Assembly: GCA_964399535.1 (NCBI GenBank)
Contig: CAYNRE010000032.1
Span: 1-64,000, forward strand
Source: CAYNRE01 sp964399535
Lineage (GTDB): Bacteria > Planctomycetota > Planctomycetia > Pirellulales > CAYNRE01
Length of the DNA: 64,000 nt
Direction: 5' to 3'
Shown in pieces: positions 9,709 to 19,282 of the stretch. Position 1 is the first letter of the stretch. Every line of letters starts with the position of its first letter. The position numbers were made by a program, and so were the translations under genes. Under the pieces are notes generated by a model. That model ran no database searches. It had not been told where the DNA came from and was given only the letters and a program-made list of their open reading frames with translations.

Positions 9709-12027
9709 ATGCTACGTCGTAGTGCCGCCGGCGCCGGGTCCGCGCCCACCAAGAGCCCCGTTCGTTCGTCGAGCCTGGAACCGCTCGAAATCCGCACCAT
9801 GTTCAACATGGCGCCGGTCGAGGCCGACTTTGCCGCCTGGCGCGAGCAAACCTACCAGTTGGCCGAAACCACGGAAACGCTCGACGGCCAATGGGCCATG
9901 GCCACGCCGGTCGAAGCCTCGCGGCTGGTCGGCCAGGCCGATCAGGGGGTGCTGCTGGTCGGGGCCGATCTGGCGCGGCAGCAAACCGGCCTGGACGGCT
10001 CCGGCTATACCATCGCGGTGCTCGATACGGGCATCGACTACACCCACCCCGACCTGGTCGCGGCCTACGCCGGTGGTTACGACTTTGTCGATAACGACGC
10101 CGACCCCAGGGACCTGAACGGCCACGGCACCCACGTGGCCGGAATCATCGCCGGTCGGGGCACCAATTTTCCGGGCATCGCCCCCGGCGCGCGGGTCCTG
10201 AGCCTGCGGGTACTCGACGCCAACGGCAGCGGCAATTTCGGCGATGTCTACGATGCCCTGCAGTGGGTCATCGACCACCGCCAGCAATACAACATTGTCG
10301 CGGTCAACATGTCGCTCGGCTCGGGCAATTACAGCTCGAATCCATTCCAGTACCTGGAACCCAAGCTGCAGTCGCTAGTCGGCTCCAACGTGTTCGTCGC
10401 CGCGGCCTCGGGCAACGGTTTTTACACCGTCGGCAGCCAGCAGGGGCTCAGCTACCCGGCCGTCTCCTCCAGCGTGGTCTCGGTCGGCGCGGTGTGGGAT
10501 GCCAACGTGGGCTCGGCCTCCTGGTCGAGCGGCGCCCGCGACTACACCACGGCGGCCGACCGGGTGACCAGCTTCACCCAGCGCAACGCCGAGCTCGACA
10601 TTCTCGCGCCGGGCGCGATGATCACCTCGACTTACATGAACCACGCCTACGCCTCGATGGCCGGCACTTCGATGGCCTCGCCCATCGTGGCCGCCTCGGC
10701 GGCGCTGATTCGCCAGGCGCTCGACGTGCGCGGCCAGGGTAACCTGGCCACCCAAAGCCACATCCTGTCGCTCATGCAGTCGACCGGCGTCTCGCTGGTC
10801 GACGGCGACGATGAAAACGACAATGTCGCCAACACCGGCCTGGCCTTGAAACGTCTGAACCTGCTGGCCGCCATCCAGAGCATTCCCTCGGGGGGCGACA
10901 GCGGCGGAGGAGGGGGCGGCGGGGGCGGTGCCACGCCGCATACGCTCGACTCGGTCGGCTTCTTCGCCCCCAGCGGCTCGCAATTCTTCCTCAAGAACTC
11001 CCTCTCCCAAGGGCTCAGCGACGCCGCGTTCCGCTTCGGACCCGGCGGAAACGCCTGGACCCCTCTGGTCGGCGACTGGAATGGTGACGGTAGCCAAACC
11101 GTCGGGTTCTTCTACTCCACCACCTCCAGTTGGTTCCTGCGCAACTCCAACTCGGGCGGCCTCTCCGACGCAACCTTCAACTACGGACCGGCCGGTAACC
11201 AGTGGAAGCCGCTGGTGGGCGACTGGAACGGCGATGGCAGCGAATCCGTCGGCTTCTACGACCCCACGACGAGCACCTTCTTTCTCAAGAACGACCTCTC
11301 CCAAGGGCTCTCCGACGTCGTTTTCAAGTTCGGTCCGGCTAACTCCAACTGGAAAGTACTGACCGGCGACTGGAACGGCGACGGAGTTACCTCCGTCGGC
11401 TTCTTCGATCCGGCGACCAGCACCTTCTACCTCAAGAACGGCCTCTCCCAGGGGCTGTCGGATGTGGTGTTCAACTACGGCCCCGCCGGCGCCAACTGGA
11501 CTCCGCTCGTCGGCGACTGGAATGCCGACGGGACGCAAACCGTCGGGTTCTACAATCCGGGCTCGAGCACGTTCTTTCTGAGGAACAGCCTCTCGCAGGG
11601 GCTCTCCGATGTGACCTTCAGCTATGGCCCCGCCGGCGCCAACTGGACCCCGCTCGTCGGGTCTTGGACCGGGGCCCAGACCACCTCGGCGGGCGCCACG
11701 TCGCTCGAGACGACCGCCGCCCCCTCGCAGGGTGCCGACTGGCTCTTCGCGCGACTCGATTCGAGCTCAATCTCGGCCCCGTTCGCCGGTACCCAGGGGG
11801 CGCCTGGATCGCCCGCCTTGGTTCCGGTCGCTCCGACCTCGGCCGGACCGCTCGCGCCGGTGACCGCCGCCTTTGACCAGCTTTACGGCCAGGTCGACCT
11901 GGGCGACCACCTGCCTTGTTTCGACGGAGACCAGGAGCCCCTGGCCACCCACGTCGACGATGTGCTGGCCGCCGAATCCGACGATGTCTCGGCGGCAAAC
12001 TGGGCCCAACTCTGGGGGCTGATGTAA
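9709..12027 (+). CDS. Exported subtilase (S8) with LEPR-like motif and surface repeats
   Basis: A 772-residue protein. The start at 9709 places SSLEPLEIRTMF, a variant of the planctomycetal LEPRxLL surface-protein motif, near residue 28. The subtilisin domain spans about residues 95-385 with the triad Asp106 (AVLDTGIDYTHPDL), His in GHGTHVAG (about 141) and Ser321 (GTSMASP). A Gly-rich linker near residue 400 (GGDSGGGGGG) leads to five repeats of about 50 residues (410-665): SVGFYDPxTSTFFLKN, LSQGLSDVxFxYGPAG, NWTPLVGDWNGDG. The DWNGDG motif looks like an FG-GAP/VCBS-type calcium loop. The same repeats close the next gene's protein. No PEP-CTERM or LPXTG tail is visible. It is probably exported and may process or co-localise with its neighbour (inference). 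Confidence 0.93.
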   Translation: MLRRSAAGAGSAPTKSPVRSSSLEPLEIRTMFNMAPVEADFAAWREQTYQLAETTETLDGQWAMATPVEASRLVGQADQGVLLVGADLARQQTGLDGSGYTIAVLDTGIDYTHPDLVAAYAGGYDFVDNDADPRDLNGHGTHVAGIIAGRGTNFPGIAPGARVLSLRVLDANGSGNFGDVYDALQWVIDHRQQYNIVAVNMSLGSGNYSSNPFQYLEPKLQSLVGSNVFVAAASGNGFYTVGSQQGLSYPAVSSSVVSVGAVWDANVGSASWSSGARDYTTAADRVTSFTQRNAELDILAPGAMITSTYMNHAYASMAGTSMASPIVAASAALIRQALDVRGQGNLATQSHILSLMQSTGVSLVDGDDENDNVANTGLALKRLNLLAAIQSIPSGGDSGGGGGGGGGATPHTLDSVGFFAPSGSQFFLKNSLSQGLSDAAFRFGPGGNAWTPLVGDWNGDGSQTVGFFYSTTSSWFLRNSNSGGLSDATFNYGPAGNQWKPLVGDWNGDGSESVGFYDPTTSTFFLKNDLSQGLSDVVFKFGPANSNWKVLTGDWNGDGVTSVGFFDPATSTFYLKNGLSQGLSDVVFNYGPAGANWTPLVGDWNADGTQTVGFYNPGSSTFFLRNSLSQGLSDVTFSYGPAGANWTPLVGSWTGAQTTSAGATSLETTAAPSQGADWLFARLDSSSISAPFAGTQGAPGSPALVPVAPTSAGPLAPVTAAFDQLYGQVDLGDHLPCFDGDQEPLATHVDDVLAAESDDVSAANWAQLWGLM
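10937..11660 (+). repeat. Five in-gene repeats of about 145 bp in the subtilase
   Basis: Five coding repeats specify VGFxxPxTSTFFLKNxLSQGLSDVxFxYGPAGxxWxPLVGDWNGDG. Stretches such as CTCTCCCAAGGGCTC recur nearly unchanged, so the copies are close at the DNA level, suggesting recent tandem duplication or gene conversion. Confidence 0.85.
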
Positions 12028-12183
12028 CCAGCCAAACGACCCCTTCCGGGCATCGTCGAATTGGGCCAAGCGCGAGACCAAGCCCCCCTCGTGCGATGTC
12101 CACCCAGCCCGGCTGCAAGACCCTCCTGCCGTCGTTTGGGAGCTCTGGCCGGGCCTACTCCGCCGCACGGCGAGACCCGCCGG

Positions 12184-12230
12184 CGGGGTGATTTTCTCAA
12201 CACCCCGGGGTCGCCCCGTCGTCAACGGGG
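12184..12230. terminator. Two adjacent hairpins, possible terminator or RNA element
   Basis: Hairpin 1 pairs CGGGGTG (12184-12190) with CACCCCG (12201-12207) around a 10-base loop. Hairpin 2 pairs CCCCGT (12214-12219) with ACGGGG (12225-12230) around a 5-base loop. No T-run follows on either strand, so this is not a classical intrinsic terminator. It may protect the 3' end of the subtilase mRNA. Confidence 0.4.
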
Positions 12231-12412
12231 CCGCGGGGCGCACCTCGGAGTGGGCCTGGGGGCGGCATCTTCCGAGCCTGCCGCTCGGGGCCAGTCCCCC
12301 CCGCTAAGCAATGCCGATCGAGGCTGGTTCCGCCCCCCCTAGGACATGCGGTCGCAGCTGGCGGCGTTGTTTTTCTCTAGTCTTCTTATTTACCCCATTT
12401 CAACATCAGAGC

Positions 12413-12441
12413 TTGCGAGCGGTTTAACACGCCACTATCAT
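12413..12441 (+). promoter_or_regulatory. Candidate promoter of the giant surface protein gene
   Basis: TTGCGA (12413-12418), exactly 17 bp of spacer, then TATCAT (12436-12441, 5 of 6). It sits in the AT-richest part of the window. The implied leader before the ATG at 12709 is about 260 bases. Confidence 0.4.
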
Positions 12442-12708
12442 CCGGCCAACCGACGTTTTCTTTGCATTCTCGCCAGTCACCGCAGTCAGCACAGAAGTCG
12501 CATTTTTCGATGGGCTCGGCCCGCACCCGAGGTTGGAAAACCTAAATCGATTTCCACGGACCGGACGGAGCCGTAGGCGGGGGCCTGGGCCTTTCGATGG
12601 CCGCGACCGTTTGTCCTGCGCGGATCGGGCGGCCCTCGCCAGGCAAGCTGTCGGTTTCCACTTCGAGTTCCACACCCAGCCGTTTTGCTGCAACAGGATT
12701 CGACTACT

Positions 12709-15700
12709 ATGAGCCGAACTCGATTCGCCGCGTTGGGGCGGCGCGCTAGCGATTCCCTAAGTCGCCGCCGGTTTCGGCCGCAAATCGAAGCGCTCGAGGC
12801 GCGCCAGTTGTTGGCCGTCACCGTCGGCAACGACGCCCTGAATCCGGGCTTCAGCCTGGTGCAGTTCACGGAAACTGCCAATGGGGCAAGCGACAGTCTC
12901 ACCTTGCGGCGCGGGGCCACGGGCGACCTGGAATACAGCTTCAACGGGGGAGCGTTTACCAACGACCTGAACACCAGCACCGCGGGCGTTCAATCGCGCG
13001 CGGTTAGCCAGGTCTCGGGCATTTTGGTCCTCGCCGAAGCGGGCGACGACACGCTCTCGATCGACCTGAGCGCCGGGGCGGTCATTCCCACGCTGCGGGG
13101 CATCACCTTCGACGGGGCGGCGGGAAGCAACGATCGCTTGCGCCTGATCGGTTCGGCCGATTCCGACGAAGTCCGGCTCGAGACCAGCTTGCTCACGGTC
13201 AACGCCGCGCCGGTTCTTTTCGGCGACGTCGAGCACCTAACGCTCGATACCGGCGGCGGCGACGATATCGTCACGATTCTGCAAACGTCGGGCGCCGCGG
13301 TCGATGTCGACACCCAGCAGGGTACCGGCGATTGGGTATTGCTCGGCAGCACCCTCGCCACCTTCAACACGGGCGTGGGCACCCTGCTCGACATCGCCAA
13401 TCCGGTCACGATCGAGGATTCCGACGGCGCGGGCATTCGGATCGACGATTCGGCGCGCGGCCTGGGGCATTCCGCCACGTTCTCCAATACCGGCACCGCT
13501 CGCCAGATTACCGGCCTGGCACCGGTACCGATCGCTTACAGTTACGGCGTCACCGAGATTCAGACGGTCACGGGCTCAGGCCTGGATTCGCTCCAACTGA
13601 GTTTTTCCGGCGGATCGCCGCTACCCGAACCGGCCGGGCTCGCTTACTTCACCACCGGCGGCGACGATGAATTGACCGCCTCGGGCGGACTGGTCAGCGC
13701 GGTCACCTACACCGCGTTGCCGCGCGTCAGCGGGCAGAACGCCGGGACCGTCGAGTGGGTCAAAGACGGCGACTTTAGCGCGCGCTTCCAATACCAGGGG
13801 CTGGCGCCCATTTTCGACCTGGTTCCAGCCGCCAATCGCCTGTTTAACGGGACGGCCGGAGCCGACGAAATTCGGCTCACCGACGACGGCACGCCAGGAA
13901 ACGGCCGCTCGCGCATCGACGACAATGGCACCAGCGCCTTCGAGCAGGTAACGTTCGTCCATCCCACCAACCAGTTCACCATCGACTCGGGGGCGGGCAG
14001 CGACACGCTCCGCATCGGCCCGCCCGAGGCCGGCTTCTCGGCGGCGGTTCAGGTGCTCGGCGGAACCGAGAACGACACCTTTCACGTCGTTCCCAGCACC
14101 ACCTACGATCTGACCATTGCGGGCGGCAGCCCCGTCGTCGCGCCGGGCGACGTGCTCAACCTCGATCTGACCGGGGTGACCGGAGCCATGGTGCCGGCCA
14201 CGCCCGATGGAACTATCACGTTTGGCTCCGGCCAGCGCCCGATCGCTTACACGTCGATCGAAACGCTGCCCGTGATCCTACCGCCCGGCGACCGCTTCGA
14301 GTCGAACAACACACTGGCCACGGCCACGGTGCTCGGTTCGCCGACGACTGCCACCCTGGACGATGTCGCGATAACACCAGGCGATATCGACTTCTTCCGC
14401 TATGCGGCCCACGACACCGGCAGCCTGAGCGTGCGGCTTTACCCGGCCGTGGGGGCCGATTCGCTCGTGCTCACGATCCGCGACCTGCGCAACAATGTGC
14501 TGGGCACGATCGTGGCCGCTGGCACCGACGCGGCGCTCTCCCTGCCCGTGGTAACGCAGCAGCCCTACCTGGTTCAGGTCAACGGGGTCGATGCCAATGC
14601 CGACGGCGGATACAGCCTGGAGATCGAGAATTTCGCCGCGCCCGTGCCGGTGCAGGTAAGCCTCGACCCGGCCAGCGATTCGGGACGCAGCCCCGTGGAC
14701 CTGGTCACGCGGATTAATTCGGCGCGAATCCGCATTACCGACGATCTATCGCAACTGGGCTTGGCCGTGCTCACCCCCGCGCAGGCGGCCGCACAGGCCC
14801 CCGGGGCCGCCGTCGAAGTGTTTGTCAATGGCGTCTCGCAAGGCTTTGCCAGCGTCGTATCGGGTTCGGGCGACACGCTCTTCGAGTTCACCTTTGGCGG
14901 CGGCGGTTTGCTGCCCCAGGGCAGTCCGCTGGTTGCCGCGGCCACGCGCGTGTTCGATGGCCAGGCCGACGCGGGGGGCGCGCCGACTCCGGCCACGGGG
15001 CGCAGCGGCCTCTCGGTTCCGTTGGCACTCACGGTCGACACCACGGCTCCGCTGGCGCCCAGCGTGCCCGATTTGCTCAGTTCGAGCGACACGGGGGGTT
15101 CCAACACCGACAACCGCACCGGCATTCATCAGCCGGCGTTCGATGGTCTGGGAGAAGCCGGCGCCGTGGTGCGCGTGTTGGCCAATGGCCGCGTGGTGGG
15201 CACCGCCCTGGTGGGGCCCGACTTCAGCGATGGCGTGGCGGGCGACGGTCTGGGAGCCTGGGAGGTAACGGTCGAACCGCTGGCCGATCGCACCTATACC
15301 ATCACGGCCACCTTGGAGGACCTGGCCGGCAACATCAGCGGCCCCTCGGCCGCGATGAGCCCGACGCTTGTGATCGACTCGACCCTGGGGGGCGGCAAAC
15401 CCCAGCGGCCCACGCTCGACCTGCGCGACGCCTTCGACACGGGCGTTTCCTCGCTCGACAACATCACCCGCCTCGTGAGCCTGCAATTCCGCGTCACCGC
15501 CGAACCGGGCACGATGGTGGTCATTAAAGACGGCGAAACGGTCATCGACGGCCCGTTTGCCATGCCGGCTGCCCCGTTTGTCGACCGGCTGCTGAATTTC
15601 ACGGCGCTGCCGGCCGGGTTAGTGGCCGATGGCACCCACTTGCTCAGCGCCGAGGCAACCGACGCGGCCGGCAACGTGAGCGACCAATCGGAAGAACTGG

Positions 15701-18700
15701 AGCTGGTCATCGACCGCACCGCGCCCCCCGCGCCGCAAAAAGCCGACCTGTTGGCTTCGAGCGATTCGGGCATGTTCGACGACGACGACGTAACGAACAA
15801 AATGCAGCCCGCCTTCACCGCGCTGGCCGAATCGAACACGATTCTGCGGGTGTTCGGAACTCCCAGCGGCGGCGCGGCGGCTCTGATCGGCCAGACCACC
15901 ACGGGCTCGGATCTGAGCAACAAGCCGGAAGCCGACCAACTGGGCCTGTGGGAGGTAACGGTCGAACCGCTGCGCGACGGCACCTATGGCATTGCCGCCA
16001 CGGCCGAAGACCTGGCGGGCAATATCTCGCCGCTCAGCATGCCGCTCACCGTGGTGATCGACACCGCGGCCCCCAACACGCCGGCGCTCGACCTGCTGGC
16101 CTCCAGCGACACGGGCCGGTCGAACGTCGACAACATTACCCGGGCCACGCTGCCGGTGTTCGCCTCGACCTCGTCGGAAATGATTCCCGCGGGCGACGAC
16201 CCGAATGCCCACCTGATCAAGTATCGAATTTACGACCGACATATCGACGTGGTCGCTCCGGCCCAAGAGACGTTGGTGGTCGACTCGTTCGTCACCCTGG
16301 GCGGCATGGTTCCCGCAGGGTTGTTCAACGACGCCATTGCCGGACTGGCCGAGGGGGTACACCACCTGAAGCTGGAATTCGAAGACCGGGCCGGCAACAT
16401 CAGCCCCGACTTCCTCCTCACCGTCATCATCGACCGCACGGCCCCCGACGCGCCGACCCTGTCGATCGATCCGGCCTTCAGCGATACGGGCGTACCCGGC
16501 CAACCGGATACCATCGTCGATCAGATTACCTCGCGTAGCGACTTGGGCTACGTCGGGCGGGCCGAGGCCAACGCCGTCGTGCGGGTGTATGCCGATGGCG
16601 AGCCGCTCACCCTGTTCAACGTGGCCGGCGATACCTTGGTGGGCCTGACGACCAGTGTGCCGCTGGATGGCAACCAGGCCTTTCCCAACGGGCGCTGGAG
16701 CGTGACCACGCGCTGGGATTTGAACAATCCGGATTTGTTCCCCTTCGACGGTTACCGGCAACTGGGGGCCACGGCCGAAGACGTGGCCGGCAACGTCTCG
16801 GAGGCCGAGTTCCTCGATCTGCTGATCGATTCCCAAGGGCCCCAAGTGGCCAATGTGTATCCCACCGTCGACCCGGGCTTCGATCTATTTCAACTCAAGC
16901 CCGTCGAACAGCCCACGCCGCTGATCTACTCGCTCGACATTTCGCTGATCGACAGCCCGGTGCGGGCCGTTGGCGGGTCGATCAATTTCGACTACCCGGC
17001 CGCCAACGAGATCGTGGCCACGCAGCCGGGCAATTACCGCCTGGTAGGCGACCATACCGGGCCGGTGCTGATTACGTTCGTCGATTTTATCGACAACACC
17101 ATGACCGGCACGCTGGGTAGTTCGGTGGTGCGGCTCTTCTTCAGCGAACCGCTGGCCGACGACCGCTACACGCTGACCATCAGCGATCGCTTGACCGACG
17201 ACGCTGGCAACCGGCTGGACGGCGAGTCGAACGGACTGGGCCCCGGCGGACCGGTGTTTCTGCCCAGCGGCGACGGAGTGCCCGGCGGCGACTTCGTGGC
17301 CCGGTTCACCGTCGATAGCCGCCCCGAGATCGCCGATTTCTCGTACGGCAACGTTACGATCGACTTGAACGGCAACCTGGTTTGGGATCCCCAGGGCAAG
17401 GACGGCGACCGCACGAACCGCGACCTGCAGGTAACCCTGGGCTTTCCGACCGACGCCCTGTTCGCCGGCAACTTTGGCATCAGCTCGCCCGTCGGCTTTG
17501 GCATCGCCAACGGTTTCGACAAGCTGGGGGCCTACGGTTTCGTCAACGGCCAATGGCGCTGGCTGATCGACATGAACGGCGACAATGTGGTCCGCGCCTC
17601 CGACGGCGACATCGACCTGGTGCAGCCCATTGCCATCGACGGCTGGCCGATCGCAGGCAACTTCGACGGGAACTTCTTCAACGGCGACGAGGTCGGGCTG
17701 TTTGACGGCACCACCTGGTACTTCGACGTCAACGGCGACGACGTGATCGACGAGTTCGATTTCGCCATGGGGGGCAAACTCACCGGCAACCTGCGCGGAA
17801 TTCCGCTGGTGGGCGATTTCGACGGCGACACGCTCACCGACTTGGCCACCTACGACAATACGGCCAATACGTTTTACTTCAGCCTGGGCTGGAACGGTCC
17901 CGACGCCAATCTCGACGTGGTGCTGGGCCAGCCGCAACAAATTCATTTCGTCTTCGGCGCCCAAGGGGAATTGGACTGGCCCGTGGCCGCCGACATGGAT
18001 CAAGACGGCATCGACGACCTGGGGCTGTGGAACCCTGGCCGCAGCACGCAGCCAGTCAGCGAAGCTTCGGAGTGGTTCTTCCTGATCTCCAACGACCCCG
18101 GCGGCACCCGCCGCCAGATTGGCCAGGTGAACACGCTGAACCACCCCTTCCAGCAGCAGCCGCTGGGGCCCGATCTTTACGCCCAGTGGGGCGACGAGTT
18201 TGCCCTGCCGCTGGTCGGTAACTTCGACCCGCCCGTGGCCGCCGCGCCGGCGCCGCTACCCGGCAACGAACTTCCACCCGCCCAGGTAGTGCAGAACCCC
18301 GAGCTAATCGGCAACTTCGCCTTCTACAACCCGGCCAACAGCACCTTTACCGTGCCCGATCCGCGCGGCGGCTCGGGGGCCTCGCTCACGTTTGTGTACG
18401 GCAAACCCAACTCCGGCTGGGTCCCGATCGCCGGCGACTGGGACGGCGACGGACAGAAGTCGGTGGGCTTCTACGACCCGGCGACCAGTACCTGGTTCCT
18501 CAAGAACAAGCTCGGTCCAGGGCTTTCCGATCTGGTGTTTTCCTACGGGCCGGCCGGCAACCGCTGGGTTCCGCTGGTGGGCGACTGGGATGGCAACGGC
18601 GTCGATGGCGTCGGCTTCTACGACCCCGACACCAGCACCTGGTTTCTGAAGAACGCACATCGCCAGGGGCTATCCGACCTGACCTTCGCCTACGGCAAAG

Positions 18701-19056
18701 CGGGCGCGGGCTGGCTGCCGCTGGTGGGCGATTGGGACGGCGATGGCCGCGATGGGCCAGGGTTCTTCGATCCGGCGGCCAACACCTGGTTCCTGAAAAA
18801 CGCCCAAGCCCAGGGCATGTCGGACGAAACCCTGCGGCTACCCACCAGCGGAGCTCAGCTTATGCCGCTGGTGGGCGACTGGCTGGCAACCGGCCGCGAT
18901 CGGCCCGGTTGGTACCATTCCGCCACGGGCAAGTTCACCACGGCTGCCGATCCGGCCTCGGGCACAAGCGAGCGCACTTTTCGCTATGGCCCCAGGGGCC
19001 TGGCCTGGAACCTGTTGGTCGATGAGCTGTTTCGCCGCGCCGCCGACGACGAGTAG
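12709..19056 (+). CDS. Giant LEPR-type surface adhesin (2115 aa)
   Basis: The start at 12709 gives a basic N-terminus and IEALEARQLLA (residues 28-38), the planctomycetal LEPRxLL motif. Residues 40-500 are Asp/Gly/Thr-rich beta repeats. Residues about 527-645 form a bacterial pre-peptidase C-terminal (PPC)-like domain (DRFESNNTLATATVLG ... DIDFFRYAAHDTGSLSVRLY). Residues about 775-1385 hold several Ig-like adhesin modules with VIDTTAP, SSSDTG, LGxWEVTVEPLxDGTY and AEDxAGNIS motifs. Residues about 1540-1830 contain DxDxDG calcium-loop repeats. Residues about 1870-2090 contain four repeats matching the subtilase (VGFYDPxTSTWFLKN ... PLVGDWDGDG). No C-terminal anchor motif is seen. It is likely a calcium-dependent surface or matrix adhesin. 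The very low cysteine content fits export. Confidence 0.9.
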   Translation: MSRTRFAALGRRASDSLSRRRFRPQIEALEARQLLAVTVGNDALNPGFSLVQFTETANGASDSLTLRRGATGDLEYSFNGGAFTNDLNTSTAGVQSRAVSQVSGILVLAEAGDDTLSIDLSAGAVIPTLRGITFDGAAGSNDRLRLIGSADSDEVRLETSLLTVNAAPVLFGDVEHLTLDTGGGDDIVTILQTSGAAVDVDTQQGTGDWVLLGSTLATFNTGVGTLLDIANPVTIEDSDGAGIRIDDSARGLGHSATFSNTGTARQITGLAPVPIAYSYGVTEIQTVTGSGLDSLQLSFSGGSPLPEPAGLAYFTTGGDDELTASGGLVSAVTYTALPRVSGQNAGTVEWVKDGDFSARFQYQGLAPIFDLVPAANRLFNGTAGADEIRLTDDGTPGNGRSRIDDNGTSAFEQVTFVHPTNQFTIDSGAGSDTLRIGPPEAGFSAAVQVLGGTENDTFHVVPSTTYDLTIAGGSPVVAPGDVLNLDLTGVTGAMVPATPDGTITFGSGQRPIAYTSIETLPVILPPGDRFESNNTLATATVLGSPTTATLDDVAITPGDIDFFRYAAHDTGSLSVRLYPAVGADSLVLTIRDLRNNVLGTIVAAGTDAALSLPVVTQQPYLVQVNGVDANADGGYSLEIENFAAPVPVQVSLDPASDSGRSPVDLVTRINSARIRITDDLSQLGLAVLTPAQAAAQAPGAAVEVFVNGVSQGFASVVSGSGDTLFEFTFGGGGLLPQGSPLVAAATRVFDGQADAGGAPTPATGRSGLSVPLALTVDTTAPLAPSVPDLLSSSDTGGSNTDNRTGIHQPAFDGLGEAGAVVRVLANGRVVGTALVGPDFSDGVAGDGLGAWEVTVEPLADRTYTITATLEDLAGNISGPSAAMSPTLVIDSTLGGGKPQRPTLDLRDAFDTGVSSLDNITRLVSLQFRVTAEPGTMVVIKDGETVIDGPFAMPAAPFVDRLLNFTALPAGLVADGTHLLSAEATDAAGNVSDQSEELELVIDRTAPPAPQKADLLASSDSGMFDDDDVTNKMQPAFTALAESNTILRVFGTPSGGAAALIGQTTTGSDLSNKPEADQLGLWEVTVEPLRDGTYGIAATAEDLAGNISPLSMPLTVVIDTAAPNTPALDLLASSDTGRSNVDNITRATLPVFASTSSEMIPAGDDPNAHLIKYRIYDRHIDVVAPAQETLVVDSFVTLGGMVPAGLFNDAIAGLAEGVHHLKLEFEDRAGNISPDFLLTVIIDRTAPDAPTLSIDPAFSDTGVPGQPDTIVDQITSRSDLGYVGRAEANAVVRVYADGEPLTLFNVAGDTLVGLTTSVPLDGNQAFPNGRWSVTTRWDLNNPDLFPFDGYRQLGATAEDVAGNVSEAEFLDLLIDSQGPQVANVYPTVDPGFDLFQLKPVEQPTPLIYSLDISLIDSPVRAVGGSINFDYPAANEIVATQPGNYRLVGDHTGPVLITFVDFIDNTMTGTLGSSVVRLFFSEPLADDRYTLTISDRLTDDAGNRLDGESNGLGPGGPVFLPSGDGVPGGDFVARFTVDSRPEIADFSYGNVTIDLNGNLVWDPQGKDGDRTNRDLQVTLGFPTDALFAGNFGISSPVGFGIANGFDKLGAYGFVNGQWRWLIDMNGDNVVRASDGDIDLVQPIAIDGWPIAGNFDGNFFNGDEVGLFDGTTWYFDVNGDDVIDEFDFAMGGKLTGNLRGIPLVGDFDGDTLTDLATYDNTANTFYFSLGWNGPDANLDVVLGQPQQIHFVFGAQGELDWPVAADMDQDGIDDLGLWNPGRSTQPVSEASEWFFLISNDPGGTRRQIGQVNTLNHPFQQQPLGPDLYAQWGDEFALPLVGNFDPPVAAAPAPLPGNELPPAQVVQNPELIGNFAFYNPANSTFTVPDPRGGSGASLTFVYGKPNSGWVPIAGDWDGDGQKSVGFYDPATSTWFLKNKLGPGLSDLVFSYGPAGNRWVPLVGDWDGNGVDGVGFYDPDTSTWFLKNAHRQGLSDLTFAYGKAGAGWLPLVGDWDGDGRDGPGFFDPAANTWFLKNAQAQGMSDETLRLPTSGAQLMPLVGDWLATGRDRPGWYHSATGKFTTAADPASGTSERTFRYGPRGLAWNLLVDELFRRAADDE

Positions 19057-19282
19057 CCGGGAGTGGCCCTGCCCCCGCGTTGGCCGCCCCGAACGCCTGA
19101 GGCCCGCAGCGCCCCAAGCCATGCCGCGGCGCACGGTCCGGTAAACCAGCCTCTCGGGACCCAAGGGAAAGTTGCACCCCCCCTGCCGCTCGCCGATACT
19201 GGGGCCTGGCCCCGGGCCCGACGGGCAACTTCCGCACCGGAAGACGCCGAGCTGGGCCAGGGTTTCCACGGGAGTGCGGCCG

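Larger units (their letters stand above)
12028..12708. other. Intergenic region with tandem hairpins and AT-rich promoter zone
   Basis: This 681-bp gap lies between the subtilase and the giant surface protein. Two hairpins sit side by side at 12184-12230. The segment about 12369-12500 is clearly AT-richer than the rest of the window and contains a promoter-like pair (12413-12441). No coding frame here is convincing. Confidence 0.55.

Noticed and set aside
16885..18144. A 419-codon minus-strand frame opposite the adhesin
   Set aside because: Shadow of the repeat-rich adhesin; lacks motifs and a ribosome site.
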